From Treponema sp. (GTDB taxonomy: Bacteria; Spirochaetota; Spirochaetia; Treponematales; Treponemataceae), in contig JAEDFX010000034.1 in NCBI GenBank assembly GCA_016297805.1, forward strand, positions 1 to 20,440: a stretch of DNA of 20,440 bases. Reading direction: 5' to 3'. Below, piece after piece: positions 1-6,855 of the stretch. Made by a program: the position numbers and the translations under genes. How positions within the stretch are numbered: the first letter of the stretch is position 1; each line of letters begins with the position of its first letter. The notes beneath the pieces are model-generated. The model had not been told where the DNA came from. It saw only the letters and a program-made list of their open reading frames with translations, and made no database searches.

Positions 1-503
1 GCAAAGGTTATGAAGATGCCCTTAATGCCTCAAAGGCATATGAAGATTTTAAAGTCTTTTTCGGATTTGAGCAGACTTTTGACGGTGATGATTATCTGAT
101 TTACGGATTAGATAAAAACTGGCTTATTGCTCATCCTGAAGTAGAACATATGAAACACGAAGAATTGTTTAAGGCTGTTAATTCAGTCAATGGCTTAATG
201 ATTCAAGCCCATCCCTTTAGATTCCGCCAATATATGAGTGCTATGCATCAGCATCCTCTTGAAGTTCATGGAATAGAGATTTATAACGGTGGAAATAAAC
301 CTATAGAAAATCAGATGGCAGAGCTTTATGCCCAGTCCTTTAATTTTCCAGTAACCAGTGGCAGTGATATTCATAATACAAGCTTTTTGATTCCAGAACC
401 TGAAAAAAATAAAGTTGGTGGCATGGAATTTAACTCTCCGTTAGAAAATGTTTTTGATTACGCAAATAGAATTAAAACAAAACAAGGAAGGACTATAAAA
501 TAA
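1..503 (+). CDS. PHP-domain metal-dependent phosphoesterase, 3' part
   Basis: The gene enters from the left edge; its first complete codon is at position 3, and 166 codons are visible before the TAA at 501-503. The visible part has PHP-family hallmarks: IAHPEVEH, then IQAHPFR, and near the C-terminus GSDIHN, which resembles the last metal-binding GSD(A/I)H motif of PHP phosphoesterases. Proteins of this family hydrolyse phosphoesters using a cluster of two or three metal ions; the substrate here cannot be told. The N-terminal metal ligands lie outside the window. An internal ATG at 150 gives a shorter ORF, but conserved-looking sequence continues upstream of it (FFGFEQTFDGDDYLIYG), so it is not the true start. 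The stop overlaps the galK start (TAATG), so the two genes are probably cotranscribed and translationally coupled. Confidence 0.75.
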   Translation, partial: KGYEDALNASKAYEDFKVFFGFEQTFDGDDYLIYGLDKNWLIAHPEVEHMKHEELFKAVNSVNGLMIQAHPFRFRQYMSAMHQHPLEVHGIEIYNGGNKPIENQMAELYAQSFNFPVTSGSDIHNTSFLIPEPEKNKVGGMEFNSPLENVFDYANRIKTKQGRTIK

Positions 504-1687
504 TGATTGAAAAAACAACTGTAACTCCTGAATTATTAAAAGAAAATTTCATAAAGCTGTATGGTAATGGAGATGGAATTAGAATGTTCAAATCTCCTGC
601 CAGAATCAACATTATTGGTGAACACATTGATTATAACGGTGGAAAAGTATTCCCTACCGCTATCGACAAATACCTTTACTGTGCAATCCGTAAACGACAG
701 GACAATAAAATCGTTTATAATGATTTATTTTTTCCAGGTACTTTCGAATTTACAACTGATACAGAATTCAAATTTGATAAAGCAAATGATTATGCAAATT
801 TTCTGAATGGAATTCTTTCCTGCATGAAAAAACGTGGTCTTTCTTTTGATAAAGGATTTGATTGTCTGATTGCCAGCAATGTTCCAAGTGCTGGAGGAAT
901 TTCTTCTTCATCTGCATTGGAATGCGGTTTTGCCTGGGCTGTCAGTGAAACTTACGGTTTTAATATTTCCCGCAAGGATATCGCACTTATGGGGCAGCAG
1001 TCAGAACATGAGTTTATGAATGTAAACTGTGGAATTATGGATCAGTATATTATTGCTACAGGTAAAGCTAATACAGCAGAAGTTCTGGACTGTGCAAAGG
1101 TTGAACACGAATATGTTCCTCTGGAGCTTGGTGATTACCGTTTTGTAGTAATGAACACTAAAAAGCAGCGTAAGCTTGCTGACTCAAAATACAACGAACG
1201 TCGTGCTCAATGTGAAGAAGGACTTAAGATTCTTCAGGAAAATGGAGTAAACATTCCAGACTTGTGCAGTCTTTCTGTAGAACAGTTTGAAGAAGTTGGA
1301 AACTGCATTAGTGATGATGTAATTTACCGTAGAGTAAGACATTGTGTTACAGAAATGGACAGAGTTCTAAAAGCAGTTGAAGCATTAAAAGCAAATAATC
1401 TTATTGAACTGGGACAGCTTTTATACGGTTCTCACAATTCCCTTAAAAATGATTATGAAGTTACTGGACTTGAACTTGATACATTAGTTGAAGTTGCCAG
1501 CAAACAAAAAGGATGTATTGGAGCCAGAATGACTGGGGCTGGATTTGGTGGATGTGCCATTGCTCTTGTTCACAAAGACCATGTTGATAAGTTTATTGAT
1601 AAAGTAGGAAAGGCTTATAAGAAGGTTGTTGGCTATGAAGGCGGCTTCTTTGGATGTTCATCTGGTGATGGGGTCAGTGAAATATAG
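503..1687 (+). CDS. galK: Galactokinase
   Basis: Predicted to phosphorylate galactose to galactose-1-phosphate, the first step of the Leloir pathway, in the cytoplasm. The 394-residue length is normal for the family. Visible motifs are the galactokinase signature at residues 33-47 (ARINIIGEHIDYNGG, carrying the Glu-His-Asp sugar-binding residues), the GHMP-kinase phosphate loop at about 128-142 (PSAGGISSSSALE), the catalytic Asp at about 180 in CGIMDQY, and the C-terminal GHMP motif MTGAGFGGC. The ATG overlaps the stop of the PHP gene, and AGGAAGGA lies about 11 nt upstream as a Shine-Dalgarno sequence. No galT, galE or galactose transporter is in the window. A strong hairpin terminator follows. 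Another sugar kinase of the GHMP family is possible but less likely, because the signature fits galactokinase well. Confidence 0.95.
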   Translation: MIEKTTVTPELLKENFIKLYGNGDGIRMFKSPARINIIGEHIDYNGGKVFPTAIDKYLYCAIRKRQDNKIVYNDLFFPGTFEFTTDTEFKFDKANDYANFLNGILSCMKKRGLSFDKGFDCLIASNVPSAGGISSSSALECGFAWAVSETYGFNISRKDIALMGQQSEHEFMNVNCGIMDQYIIATGKANTAEVLDCAKVEHEYVPLELGDYRFVVMNTKKQRKLADSKYNERRAQCEEGLKILQENGVNIPDLCSLSVEQFEEVGNCISDDVIYRRVRHCVTEMDRVLKAVEALKANNLIELGQLLYGSHNSLKNDYEVTGLELDTLVEVASKQKGCIGARMTGAGFGGCAIALVHKDHVDKFIDKVGKAYKKVVGYEGGFFGCSSGDGVSEI

Positions 1688-1697
1688 TCGGGGCGTT

Positions 1698-1712
1698 ACG
1701 GGGTGTCCCCGT
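1698..1712. repeat. Small GC-rich hairpin after galK
   Basis: ACGGGG-TGT-CCCCGT forms a perfect 6-bp stem just after the galK stop. It is the first of three hairpins in the galK/symporter convergent gap. It is much more GC-rich than its surroundings. Function unknown. Confidence 0.5.
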
Positions 1713-1728
1713 TAGAAAGGGTAGCGAA

Positions 1729-1766
1729 AAAAAACGGGAAGTCAGTTTACTGGCTTCCCGTTTTTT
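1729..1766. terminator. Bidirectional intrinsic terminator between galK and the symporter gene
   Basis: The stem is about 17 bp with a TTTA tetraloop (1746-1749): AAAAAACGGGAAGTCAG pairs with CTGGCTTCCCGTTTTTT, with one T-G wobble. Because A-runs and T-runs flank the GC core, it can terminate both galK (plus) and the symporter gene ending at 1802 (minus). A GTAGCGA heptamer lies on each side (1721-1727 and 1767-1773). Confidence 0.9.
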
Positions 1767-1771
1767 GTAGC

Positions 1772-1791
1772 GAGGGGAAGGCTTTCCCCTC
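1772..1791. repeat. Hairpin next to the galK/symporter terminator
   Basis: GAGGGGAA-GGCT-TTCCCCTC is an 8-bp perfect stem with a 4-nt loop, just past the main terminator and 10 nt from the end of the symporter gene. It may help the terminator or be part of a dispersed intergenic element. Confidence 0.5.
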
Positions 1792-1801
1792 CTGAAATCT
1801 A

Positions 1802-3250
1802 TTAAAGACTTGGATTCTTATCGAAGAATGCCTTTGTTTCTCTAGCAGCAACACCAGAAAGTACAATCAATGATACACAGTTAGGAATAGCCATCAAACC
1901 GTTTGTAATATCAGCAATTGTAAATACCTGAGTTACTGTGAAGTATGGTCCAATGAATACTGCAAGAATATAAATCCAGCGGTAAACTTTTACTAATCCC
2001 ATTTTTCCGTTTGTTAAGTATTCAAGACATTTTTCTGAATAGTAATCCCAACCAAGAATTGTTGTGAATGCGAAGAATACGAGACAAAGCATCAAGAGGA
2101 ACTGAACTGAACGTCCGTCACCACCAAGAACTTTAGAGAAAGCAGCAGAAGTAAGAGCTACACCCTGTAAATCACCAGCACCTGTAGCATCTGCACCTGT
2201 GTAGAAAGCAATTACAATTGAAAGACCTGTCATTGTACATACGATAAGTGTATCAATTACAGTACCAAGCATAGATACAACACCTTGTTCAACTGGTTCA
2301 TCTACTTTTGCAGCTGAAGCAGCGATTGGAGCAGAACCAAGACCAGCTTCGTTAGAGAAGATACCGCGAGCAATACCTTTCTGCATAGAATCTGTAATCT
2401 GTTTGAACATCCAACCAGCAGCACCACCAGCGATTGCTTTGAAACCAAATGCGTTTTTGAAGATTACAGCAAAAGCAGCAGGAATCTTTGTTGCATTCAT
2501 AATCAAAATTGAAAGACCCAAGAATACATAAATAACAGCCATTGTTGGAACAATTTTTTCTGCAACTCTAGAAATACGTTTAAGACCACCAATTACAACA
2601 AGAGCAACACCTAATGTTACTAATGCACCAGAAATAACAGTTGCCCATGTATATGAGTTTTCGCCAATTGTAAGAGCGATGTGAGCACTATTTGGATCAA
2701 AAGCGTTATTTACAGCAGATGTAATACCGTTGATCTGAGTCATTGTACCAATACCAAGAAGACCAGCCGCAACACCAAATATAGCAAAAAGAACAGCAAG
2801 CCATTTCCAAGAGAAACCTGTAGCTTCTTTCATACCTTTTTCGATTGTGTAGAATGGACCACCAAGAACGTGACCATCGGCAGCATGTTCACGATATTTT
2901 ACAGCAAGCATACATTCTGTATATTTTGTTGCTGTTCCAAGAAGAGCTGCAAGCCACATCCAGAACAAAGCACCAGGACCACCAGCAGCAATAGCAGTAG
3001 CAACACCGACAATATTACCTGTACCAATTGTTGCTGAAAGAGCTGTACAAAGTGCCTGGAATGGAGAAAGTTCGCCTTTTCCACCTTCTGGCTTTTTGAA
3101 AAGAGATTTAATACCAAGTCCAAGTTTTGAAAACTGAACACCACGCAAACGAATAGTCAATATAAGACCTGTTGCAAGAATAAGGATGATAGTTGGAAGT
3201 CCCCAAACAACACCATCGATTTTGTCAAGAATTTCTGTAAATTTTTCCAT
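1802..3250 (-). CDS. Sodium:alanine/glycine symporter, AGCS family
   Basis: An inner-membrane protein of 482 residues, expected to import glycine or alanine with sodium. Family hallmarks are ALSATIGTGNIVGVA at about residues 70-84, then GGPGALFWMW and KYTECMLAVKYR, and further on GIARGIFSNEAGLGSAPIA. About ten hydrophobic segments are spread along the protein. The ATG at 3250 has AAGGATG as Shine-Dalgarno about 7-9 nt upstream. The gene is monocistronic: it has its own promoter (3447-3475), a glycine riboswitch and leader terminator upstream, and a terminator after its stop. The riboswitch makes glycine the likely substrate or signal, more specific than the sequence family alone allows. Confidence 0.95.
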   Translation of the reverse strand: MEKFTEILDKIDGVVWGLPTIILILATGLILTIRLRGVQFSKLGLGIKSLFKKPEGGKGELSPFQALCTALSATIGTGNIVGVATAIAAGGPGALFWMWLAALLGTATKYTECMLAVKYREHAADGHVLGGPFYTIEKGMKEATGFSWKWLAVLFAIFGVAAGLLGIGTMTQINGITSAVNNAFDPNSAHIALTIGENSYTWATVISGALVTLGVALVVIGGLKRISRVAEKIVPTMAVIYVFLGLSILIMNATKIPAAFAVIFKNAFGFKAIAGGAAGWMFKQITDSMQKGIARGIFSNEAGLGSAPIAASAAKVDEPVEQGVVSMLGTVIDTLIVCTMTGLSIVIAFYTGADATGAGDLQGVALTSAAFSKVLGGDGRSVQFLLMLCLVFFAFTTILGWDYYSEKCLEYLTNGKMGLVKVYRWIYILAVFIGPYFTVTQVFTIADITNGLMAIPNCVSLIVLSGVAARETKAFFDKNPSL

Positions 3251-3265
3251 CTCGACACATCCTTT

Positions 3266-3302
3266 AAAAAAGATAAGAGCCAGTCTTAAAAAAGCCGGCT
3301 CT
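3266..3302 (-). terminator. Leader terminator of the glycine riboswitch
   Basis: On the minus strand AGAGCCGG pairs with CTGGCTCT (8 bp including one G-U), with an 11-nt loop, followed by TTATCTTTTTT. It sits between the aptamer and the symporter start at 3250, so it is the probable expression platform. Its 5' arm begins inside a second copy of CAGAG (3301-3305), identical to the 3' strand of aptamer helix P1 (3329-3333). Confidence 0.8.
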
Positions 3303-3328
3303 CTGAAAAGTTTAAAACGAACTACAAA

Positions 3329-3409
3329 CTCTGTCCGCTTTGCCTGAGATATCGACTCGAATAGTCTTAACCCTTCGGCGCTCTACGTCGTTGTAGAGAC
3401 TCTCCAGAG
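3329..3409 (-). promoter_or_regulatory. Glycine riboswitch aptamer (single)
   Basis: Read on the minus strand, the segment begins CTCTGGAGAG and contains GCGCCGAAGGG and CTCAGGCAAAGCGGACAGAG. These are the conserved blocks of the glycine riboswitch: the GGAGAG start, the CCGAAGG core and the CUCAGGCAAA...GGAC 3' core. P1 is CTCTG (3405-3409) with CAGAG (3329-3333). Only one aptamer is present. A 5' helix at 3411-3440 resembles the ghost aptamer helix of type-2 singlet glycine riboswitches, which are commonly linked to transporters. It lies directly ahead of an AGCS symporter gene, as expected. Confidence 0.92.
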
Positions 3410-3410
3410 A

Positions 3411-3440
3411 ATTATTACTTATGGAACCCATAGCAATAAT
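3411..3440 (-). promoter_or_regulatory. 5' ghost-aptamer helix of the glycine riboswitch
   Basis: On the minus strand ATTATT-GC-TATGG pairs with CCATA-AGT-AATAAT around a GTT loop, giving a helix with a small internal loop immediately 5' of the aptamer. In type-2 singlet glycine riboswitches a vestigial helix at this place docks on the aptamer. The predicted transcription start (about 3440) coincides with the first base of this helix. Confidence 0.65.
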
Positions 3441-3446
3441 AGAATA

Positions 3447-3475
3447 ATTATAACAGAGATTTTGAGGGGTTGCAA
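3447..3475 (-). promoter_or_regulatory. Promoter of the riboswitch-symporter transcript
   Basis: On the minus strand the -35 box is TTGCAA (3475-3470) and the -10 box is a perfect TATAAT (3452-3447), with a 17-nt spacer. The start would fall near 3440, just ahead of the riboswitch ghost helix. Confidence 0.8.
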
Positions 3476-3522
3476 GGTTGGGGAGGGGATGGCGGATGTA
3501 TGGGAGATATTTAAATTTGGAT

Positions 3523-3559
3523 AAAAAAAAGGAACTTTCGAAGAAAGTTCCTTTTTTTC
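3523..3559 (-). terminator. Terminator of the tRNA-Cys transcript
   Basis: GGAACTTTC (3531-3539) pairs perfectly with GAAAGTTCC (3543-3551) around GAA, flanked by eight As and a T-run, so it can work in both directions. On the minus strand it ends the tRNA-Cys transcript about 55 nt after the mature 3' end. Confidence 0.85.
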
Positions 3560-3613
3560 TTTTATTTAACAACGCTCAAAAGGCTGCACTTGCTCGCCTC
3601 TTTATGCTTACAC

Positions 3614-3685
3614 AGGTGTGGATAGGAGTTGAACCTACCAATCGCGGTTTTGCAGACCGATCCCTTACCGCTTGGGTACCACACC
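3614..3685 (-). tRNA. tRNA-Cys (anticodon GCA)
   Basis: Read on the minus strand, the acceptor stem GGTGTGG/CCACACC is perfect, the D arm closes with CCC/GGG, and the T arm is GTAGG-TTCAACT-CCTAT. The anticodon loop is CTGCAAA, giving GCA. The discriminator base is T (U73), the known identity base for tRNA-Cys. The first pair of the anticodon stem is a T-C mismatch. CCA is not encoded (GTG follows), so it must be added after transcription. The gene has its own promoter and terminator. Confidence 0.95.
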
Positions 3686-3701
3686 AAAAAAATATACTCT
3701 A

Positions 3702-3730
3702 AATATACCTAAATACTTTACTTGTGTCAA
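3702..3730 (-). promoter_or_regulatory. tRNA-Cys promoter
   Basis: On the minus strand the -35 box is a perfect TTGACA (3730-3725), then a 17-nt spacer, then the -10 box TATATT (3707-3702). The start would be near 3695, about 10 nt ahead of the tRNA. This is the strongest promoter match seen in the window. Confidence 0.88.
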
Positions 3731-3746
3731 CACCTTAGGGTATTAT
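3717..3746 (+). promoter_or_regulatory. Candidate divergent promoter for a small RNA
   Basis: TTTACT (3717-3722, 4 of 6 to consensus) and TATTAT (3741-3746, 5 of 6) are 18 nt apart on the plus strand, overlapping the -35 region of the tRNA-Cys promoter. The start would fall near 3753, exactly where a GCGGAA hairpin begins. Confidence 0.4.
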
Positions 3747-3774
3747 TAGTTTGCGGAATATTTGTTCCGCCTTC

Positions 3775-3809
3775 CATCCCGTAGAAGCTAAGCTCCGGGG
3801 TGTTTTTAT
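3775..3809 (+). terminator. Terminator-like hairpin, plus strand
   Basis: CATCCCG (3775-3781) pairs with CGGGGTG (3796-3802), with one T-G wobble and a 14-nt loop, followed by TTTTTAT. The T-run is only on the plus strand. Confidence 0.5.
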
Positions 3810-3819
3810 ATATATATGA

Positions 3820-3851
3820 CCTCTTGCATTTCTGCAGGAGGTTTTTATTTT
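3820..3851 (+). terminator. Terminator hairpin next to the end of the large operon
   Basis: CCTCTTGCA pairs with TGCAGGAGG (9 bp, one T-G) around TTTC, followed on the plus strand by TTTTTATTTT. On the minus strand the hairpin comes right after the last gene of the nine-gene run, but the tail there is only TCATATATATA, so it is a weaker terminator for that operon. Confidence 0.65.
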
Positions 3852-4157
3852 CTATCCATTATAATTTGTGTCGTCTTCATCTGAAATCAAACCAAGCATC
3901 TGACGATTTTCAAATTCAATAGCAAGAACGCCACAGCCACAGAACACTATATCTCCCAAAATTCCAAATTCTCTAAACCATGAAATTGCGATTATTGCAA
4001 CTGCTAGAATATAAATCCCAACAGCTTTAAATATAAAATTCCTAGTTAAGCTTTCTTTATCTGCGAAACCATTTCTTAATCCTCGAATTACAAACCAAAA
4101 TAAATCAAGAATAACAATACCAGCGGTAACTAATGTAACAATTCTATTTTGTGGCAT
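3852..4157 (-). CDS. Small membrane protein, hypothetical
   Basis: A 101-residue protein of unrecognised family. It has about three hydrophobic segments: residues 5-25 (VTLVTAGIVILDLFWFVI), about 43-60 (IFKAVGIYILAVAIIAIS) and about 66-82 (ILGDIVFCGCGVLAIEF), with a short acidic C-terminal tail (SDEDDTNYNG). Its ATG directly follows the TAA of the Nudix gene (TAAATG), and its Shine-Dalgarno GGGAG lies inside the end of that gene. This arrangement and the clean start make it a real gene. It is the last gene of the large minus-strand run. Function unknown. Confidence 0.75.
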   Translation of the reverse strand: MPQNRIVTLVTAGIVILDLFWFVIRGLRNGFADKESLTRNFIFKAVGIYILAVAIIAISWFREFGILGDIVFCGCGVLAIEFENRQMLGLISDEDDTNYNG

Positions 4158-4712
4158 TTATTTTTCTCCCTTTTTCAGCATCAAATTTAATGTATTTCTG
4201 GCACTTTCAAAAGCAAGAGGAATATTTTCAACATCTTCATAGCGTTCAACTCTATATGATATAAAACTCTGAACCTCTGATTCTTCTGCCTTAAGACTCT
4301 TTATAAAATCATCAATTGAATCAAAATCATCAGACAATTCAGCAGTAAAAAATAAATCACATGTTTTATATTCAATATTTTTATAGACGTAAGTGTTTGG
4401 AAAGGAACATAAAAATTCTGCATTTTTTATTTCCACCCCAATTTCTTCCTTACATTCCCTAACTACAGCTTCTTCAGCCCGTTCATCAAAATCTACAAAA
4501 CCACCTGGCAAAGCCGCAAAACCTTTACGAGGCTCTTTTGCACGAACTTCGAACAATACATTATGATTCTTATCTCTTATAATTACACCAACTGCCGCAG
4601 CCACATTACAGTACAAATCAAAACCACAGTCTTCGCAGACCCATTTTCTATTTCCGTGATTTATAATTTTTTTACTGCCACACATTGGACACATATTAAA
4701 ATCATTTTTCAT
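4158..4712 (-). CDS. Nudix hydrolase with N-terminal zinc ribbon
   Basis: A 184-residue cytoplasmic enzyme, expected to hydrolyse a nucleoside diphosphate linked to another group. The N-terminus has a zinc ribbon with two Cys pairs (CPMCG at 8-12 and CEDCG at 26-30). A complete Nudix box follows at about residues 70-93 (GGFVDFDERAEEA then VVRECKEEIGV), with the expected REXXEE metal-binding residues. The ribbon-plus-Nudix layout resembles NADH pyrophosphatase-like and related proteins, but the length is shorter than NudC and the substrate cannot be assigned. Its ATG overlaps the stop of the ECF gene (ATGA), so it is translationally coupled to the transporter. Confidence 0.9.
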   Translation of the reverse strand: MKNDFNMCPMCGSKKIINHGNRKWVCEDCGFDLYCNVAAAVGVIIRDKNHNVLFEVRAKEPRKGFAALPGGFVDFDERAEEAVVRECKEEIGVEIKNAEFLCSFPNTYVYKNIEYKTCDLFFTAELSDDFDSIDDFIKSLKAEESEVQSFISYRVERYEDVENIPLAFESARNTLNLMLKKGEK

Positions 4713-6853
4713 TTGAAATACCTCATTGTAATTGCATCGGCCAGAGATTCTGATTTTTTCACAGACTGTATTATTAAGGGAACTATCAAAGGAATTATAG
4801 CCTTTATTTTTGCCATCTTTCCTTTTACCTGACCAAGTCCGCCTCTAATAGCCTGAGTCTTTATGATTGAACTTGCTTCATCCATTAAAACTGGAATAAA
4901 TCTGAATATTATTTCTATAATCAATATAAAATATCGCACCGGAATCTTTAGAAGTTTCAGAGGGAACAATAGAACATTTAAACCATCTATCAAGTCATAC
5001 TCAGGAGTAGAAACAAAGAATGCAGATAAACACACCAGTGCAGAATCAGTCCTAAGAATTCCTGCTAAACAGAATAATAATTTAGAAGGAGTGATTAGAA
5101 ACCATTTCCATTCTGTATAATGAACTTCTCCTGGCACAGGCTGGTGAAAAATCAACTGAAAGATACAGAAGAATAACAAAAATGGAAGAATCTTTAAGCA
5201 GGATTTTATTAAATTTTTCAAGCTAAAACCACAGAACTTTCCATATATTGCAGAAGCACAAAACATAACTGCCGCAAGCCAGATTGGACGAACCGCAAGT
5301 GAAACTATGAACATTGCAAGAAAAACCAAAATCCGCAATGCAGGATGCAATTTTTCCACTGGAGATTTTTTTCTTCGGTTTGCACCAGAAAGCCCCAAAC
5401 TGATATTTCTGAGCTTTTCCAGTAAACCAATAACAGGAACAGGAGATATTGTGCTTAATTCAGATTTCACATCATTTTTATCATCTTGTAATGTATCACT
5501 GACAAGTCTTCCATTTTCTATTCTAATCTCCCGGTCAGCAAAATCAGCCTCATCTCGTTTGTGAGTACTGAATAACACAGTTTTTCCTTGTTCAGCCAGA
5601 TTTCTAAGCATTTCCATAACTTGATTTCTGGCACGACTGTCTAAACCGGCAGTTGGTTCATCAAGGAAAATAATATCAGGATTCATAGCCAGAATACCTG
5701 CAATTGAAAGTCGTCTCTGTTCTCCACCAGAAAGTAACTGAGTTCTACGTTCACCAAATTCATCGAATGGCAAAGCAGCATCATTCATTGATTTTATAAC
5801 AATATCTTTTAGATTCTTCCCATTTTTTCCTGCATTTCTTGCACCAAAAGCAACATCATCAGCAGCGAAGGCCTCAAAAAGAGCTGCTTTTGCATTTTGC
5901 TGAGCAATAACAGGACGCGAAACTGCAGAAATCACAGTGTCTGAATTTAATTCATTTTGTTTCTGTAAAAGTCCACAGCATAATTCCATAATGGTAGATT
6001 TTCCAGCTCCGGAAGGACCTGTCAAAGCAGTTACAGTGCCTTTATATAAATCAAAACAAACATCTTTTACACCGTGTCCATCTTTGGAATATTTAAAATT
6101 TAAATTACGAACTTGTAATGTAACTGTTTTTTCCAAATTTTTTTTAAGTAATGATTTATCTGTTATTGGAAGAGGTGTTCCTTCAATTCTTGCAAGATTC
6201 TCAGGATAAGACAAAAAAGCATGCTTAGTTCCGTAATAAAAAATTTTTCCTTTTTCCATTCCAATTACAGTATCTGCTTCTGCTACTACTTCCATATCGT
6301 GAGTAATTTGAATAATTGTATTTCCACATCTATGCCAATAACGTATAAATTCAAGAATTTCTTTACGAGACTCTGGATCCAGCATTGATACAGCTTCATC
6401 TAAAATAAGAATTTCAGGATGAAGGGCAATTACTCCACTAAGAGCTATTTTTTGGGTTTGACCAAGTGACAAAGCCGAAGTTGATGAATCAGCTCTATCC
6501 AGCATATCTACAATATTAAGAGATTCAATAGTTCTAAGTTCAACTTCACTGGCTTTTAAACCTAGATTCTGAGGTCCAAAAGCTGTATCTCTGGATACTA
6601 TTCCACTAACCAATTGTTCCTTTGGGGATTGAAAAACTATACCAATTCTGTAATCAGGCTGAACCTCTATTTTGCCTGCAGCTGGCACTTCAAGACCACA
6701 TAAAAGTCTTGCCAGAGTACTTTTGCCACTTCCGTTATATCCAACAATGGCAACATAAGACCCCTTCTCAATTCCAAAGGACACATCATCCAGTGCTGTC
6801 TGATTATTTTGAGGATATGAATACTTTAAATTTGAAACAGTTATAAGGCTCAA
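4709..6853 (-). CDS. Energy-coupling factor transporter, fused EcfA-EcfA-EcfT
   Basis: One 714-residue chain carries both ATPases and the transmembrane T subunit of an ECF-type vitamin/metal importer. ATPase 1: Walker A GYNGSGKST (38-46), Q-loop FQSP (74-77), signature LSLGQ (128-132), Walker B ILILDE (148-153), H185. ATPase 2: Walker A GPSGAGKST (279-287), signature LSGGE (374-378), Walker B IIFLDEP (394-400), H431. From about residue 485 there are several membrane segments and an EcfT-like end with TQAIRGG and ADAITMRYF, similar to the two Arg-containing coupling motifs of EcfT. The start is a TTG two bases after the stop of the FecR-domain gene; homology places the N-terminus at MSLITVSNLKYSY. 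Ribosome binding looks weak, so translation is probably coupled. The S component that sets the substrate is not in the window. Confidence 0.92.
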   Translation of the reverse strand: MSLITVSNLKYSYPQNNQTALDDVSFGIEKGSYVAIVGYNGSGKSTLARLLCGLEVPAAGKIEVQPDYRIGIVFQSPKEQLVSGIVSRDTAFGPQNLGLKASEVELRTIESLNIVDMLDRADSSTSALSLGQTQKIALSGVIALHPEILILDEAVSMLDPESRKEILEFIRYWHRCGNTIIQITHDMEVVAEADTVIGMEKGKIFYYGTKHAFLSYPENLARIEGTPLPITDKSLLKKNLEKTVTLQVRNLNFKYSKDGHGVKDVCFDLYKGTVTALTGPSGAGKSTIMELCCGLLQKQNELNSDTVISAVSRPVIAQQNAKAALFEAFAADDVAFGARNAGKNGKNLKDIVIKSMNDAALPFDEFGERRTQLLSGGEQRRLSIAGILAMNPDIIFLDEPTAGLDSRARNQVMEMLRNLAEQGKTVLFSTHKRDEADFADREIRIENGRLVSDTLQDDKNDVKSELSTISPVPVIGLLEKLRNISLGLSGANRRKKSPVEKLHPALRILVFLAMFIVSLAVRPIWLAAVMFCASAIYGKFCGFSLKNLIKSCLKILPFLLFFCIFQLIFHQPVPGEVHYTEWKWFLITPSKLLFCLAGILRTDSALVCLSAFFVSTPEYDLIDGLNVLLFPLKLLKIPVRYFILIIEIIFRFIPVLMDEASSIIKTQAIRGGLGQVKGKMAKIKAIIPLIVPLIIQSVKKSESLADAITMRYFK

Positions 6854-6855
6854 TC

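Larger units (their letters stand above)
3753..3851 (+). ncRNA. Candidate small RNA, or structured leader-like transcript
   Basis: This non-coding stretch contains a GCGGAA-TATTTG-TTCCGC hairpin (3753-3770), then two terminator-like hairpins with T-runs in plus orientation (3775-3809 and 3820-3851). No plus-strand protein gene lies upstream or downstream that would use them. A candidate promoter sits at the correct distance. A transcript of about 55-95 nt is predicted. It does not match an RNA family I can name. It could instead be only the 3' end region of the minus-strand operon. Confidence 0.35.

Noticed and set aside
3765..3800. Resemblance to a 5S rRNA segment (CCATCCCG ... AAGCTAAGCTCC)
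   Set aside because: Only a short stretch matches, part of the 5S loop region is missing, and no other 5S helix can be drawn around it.
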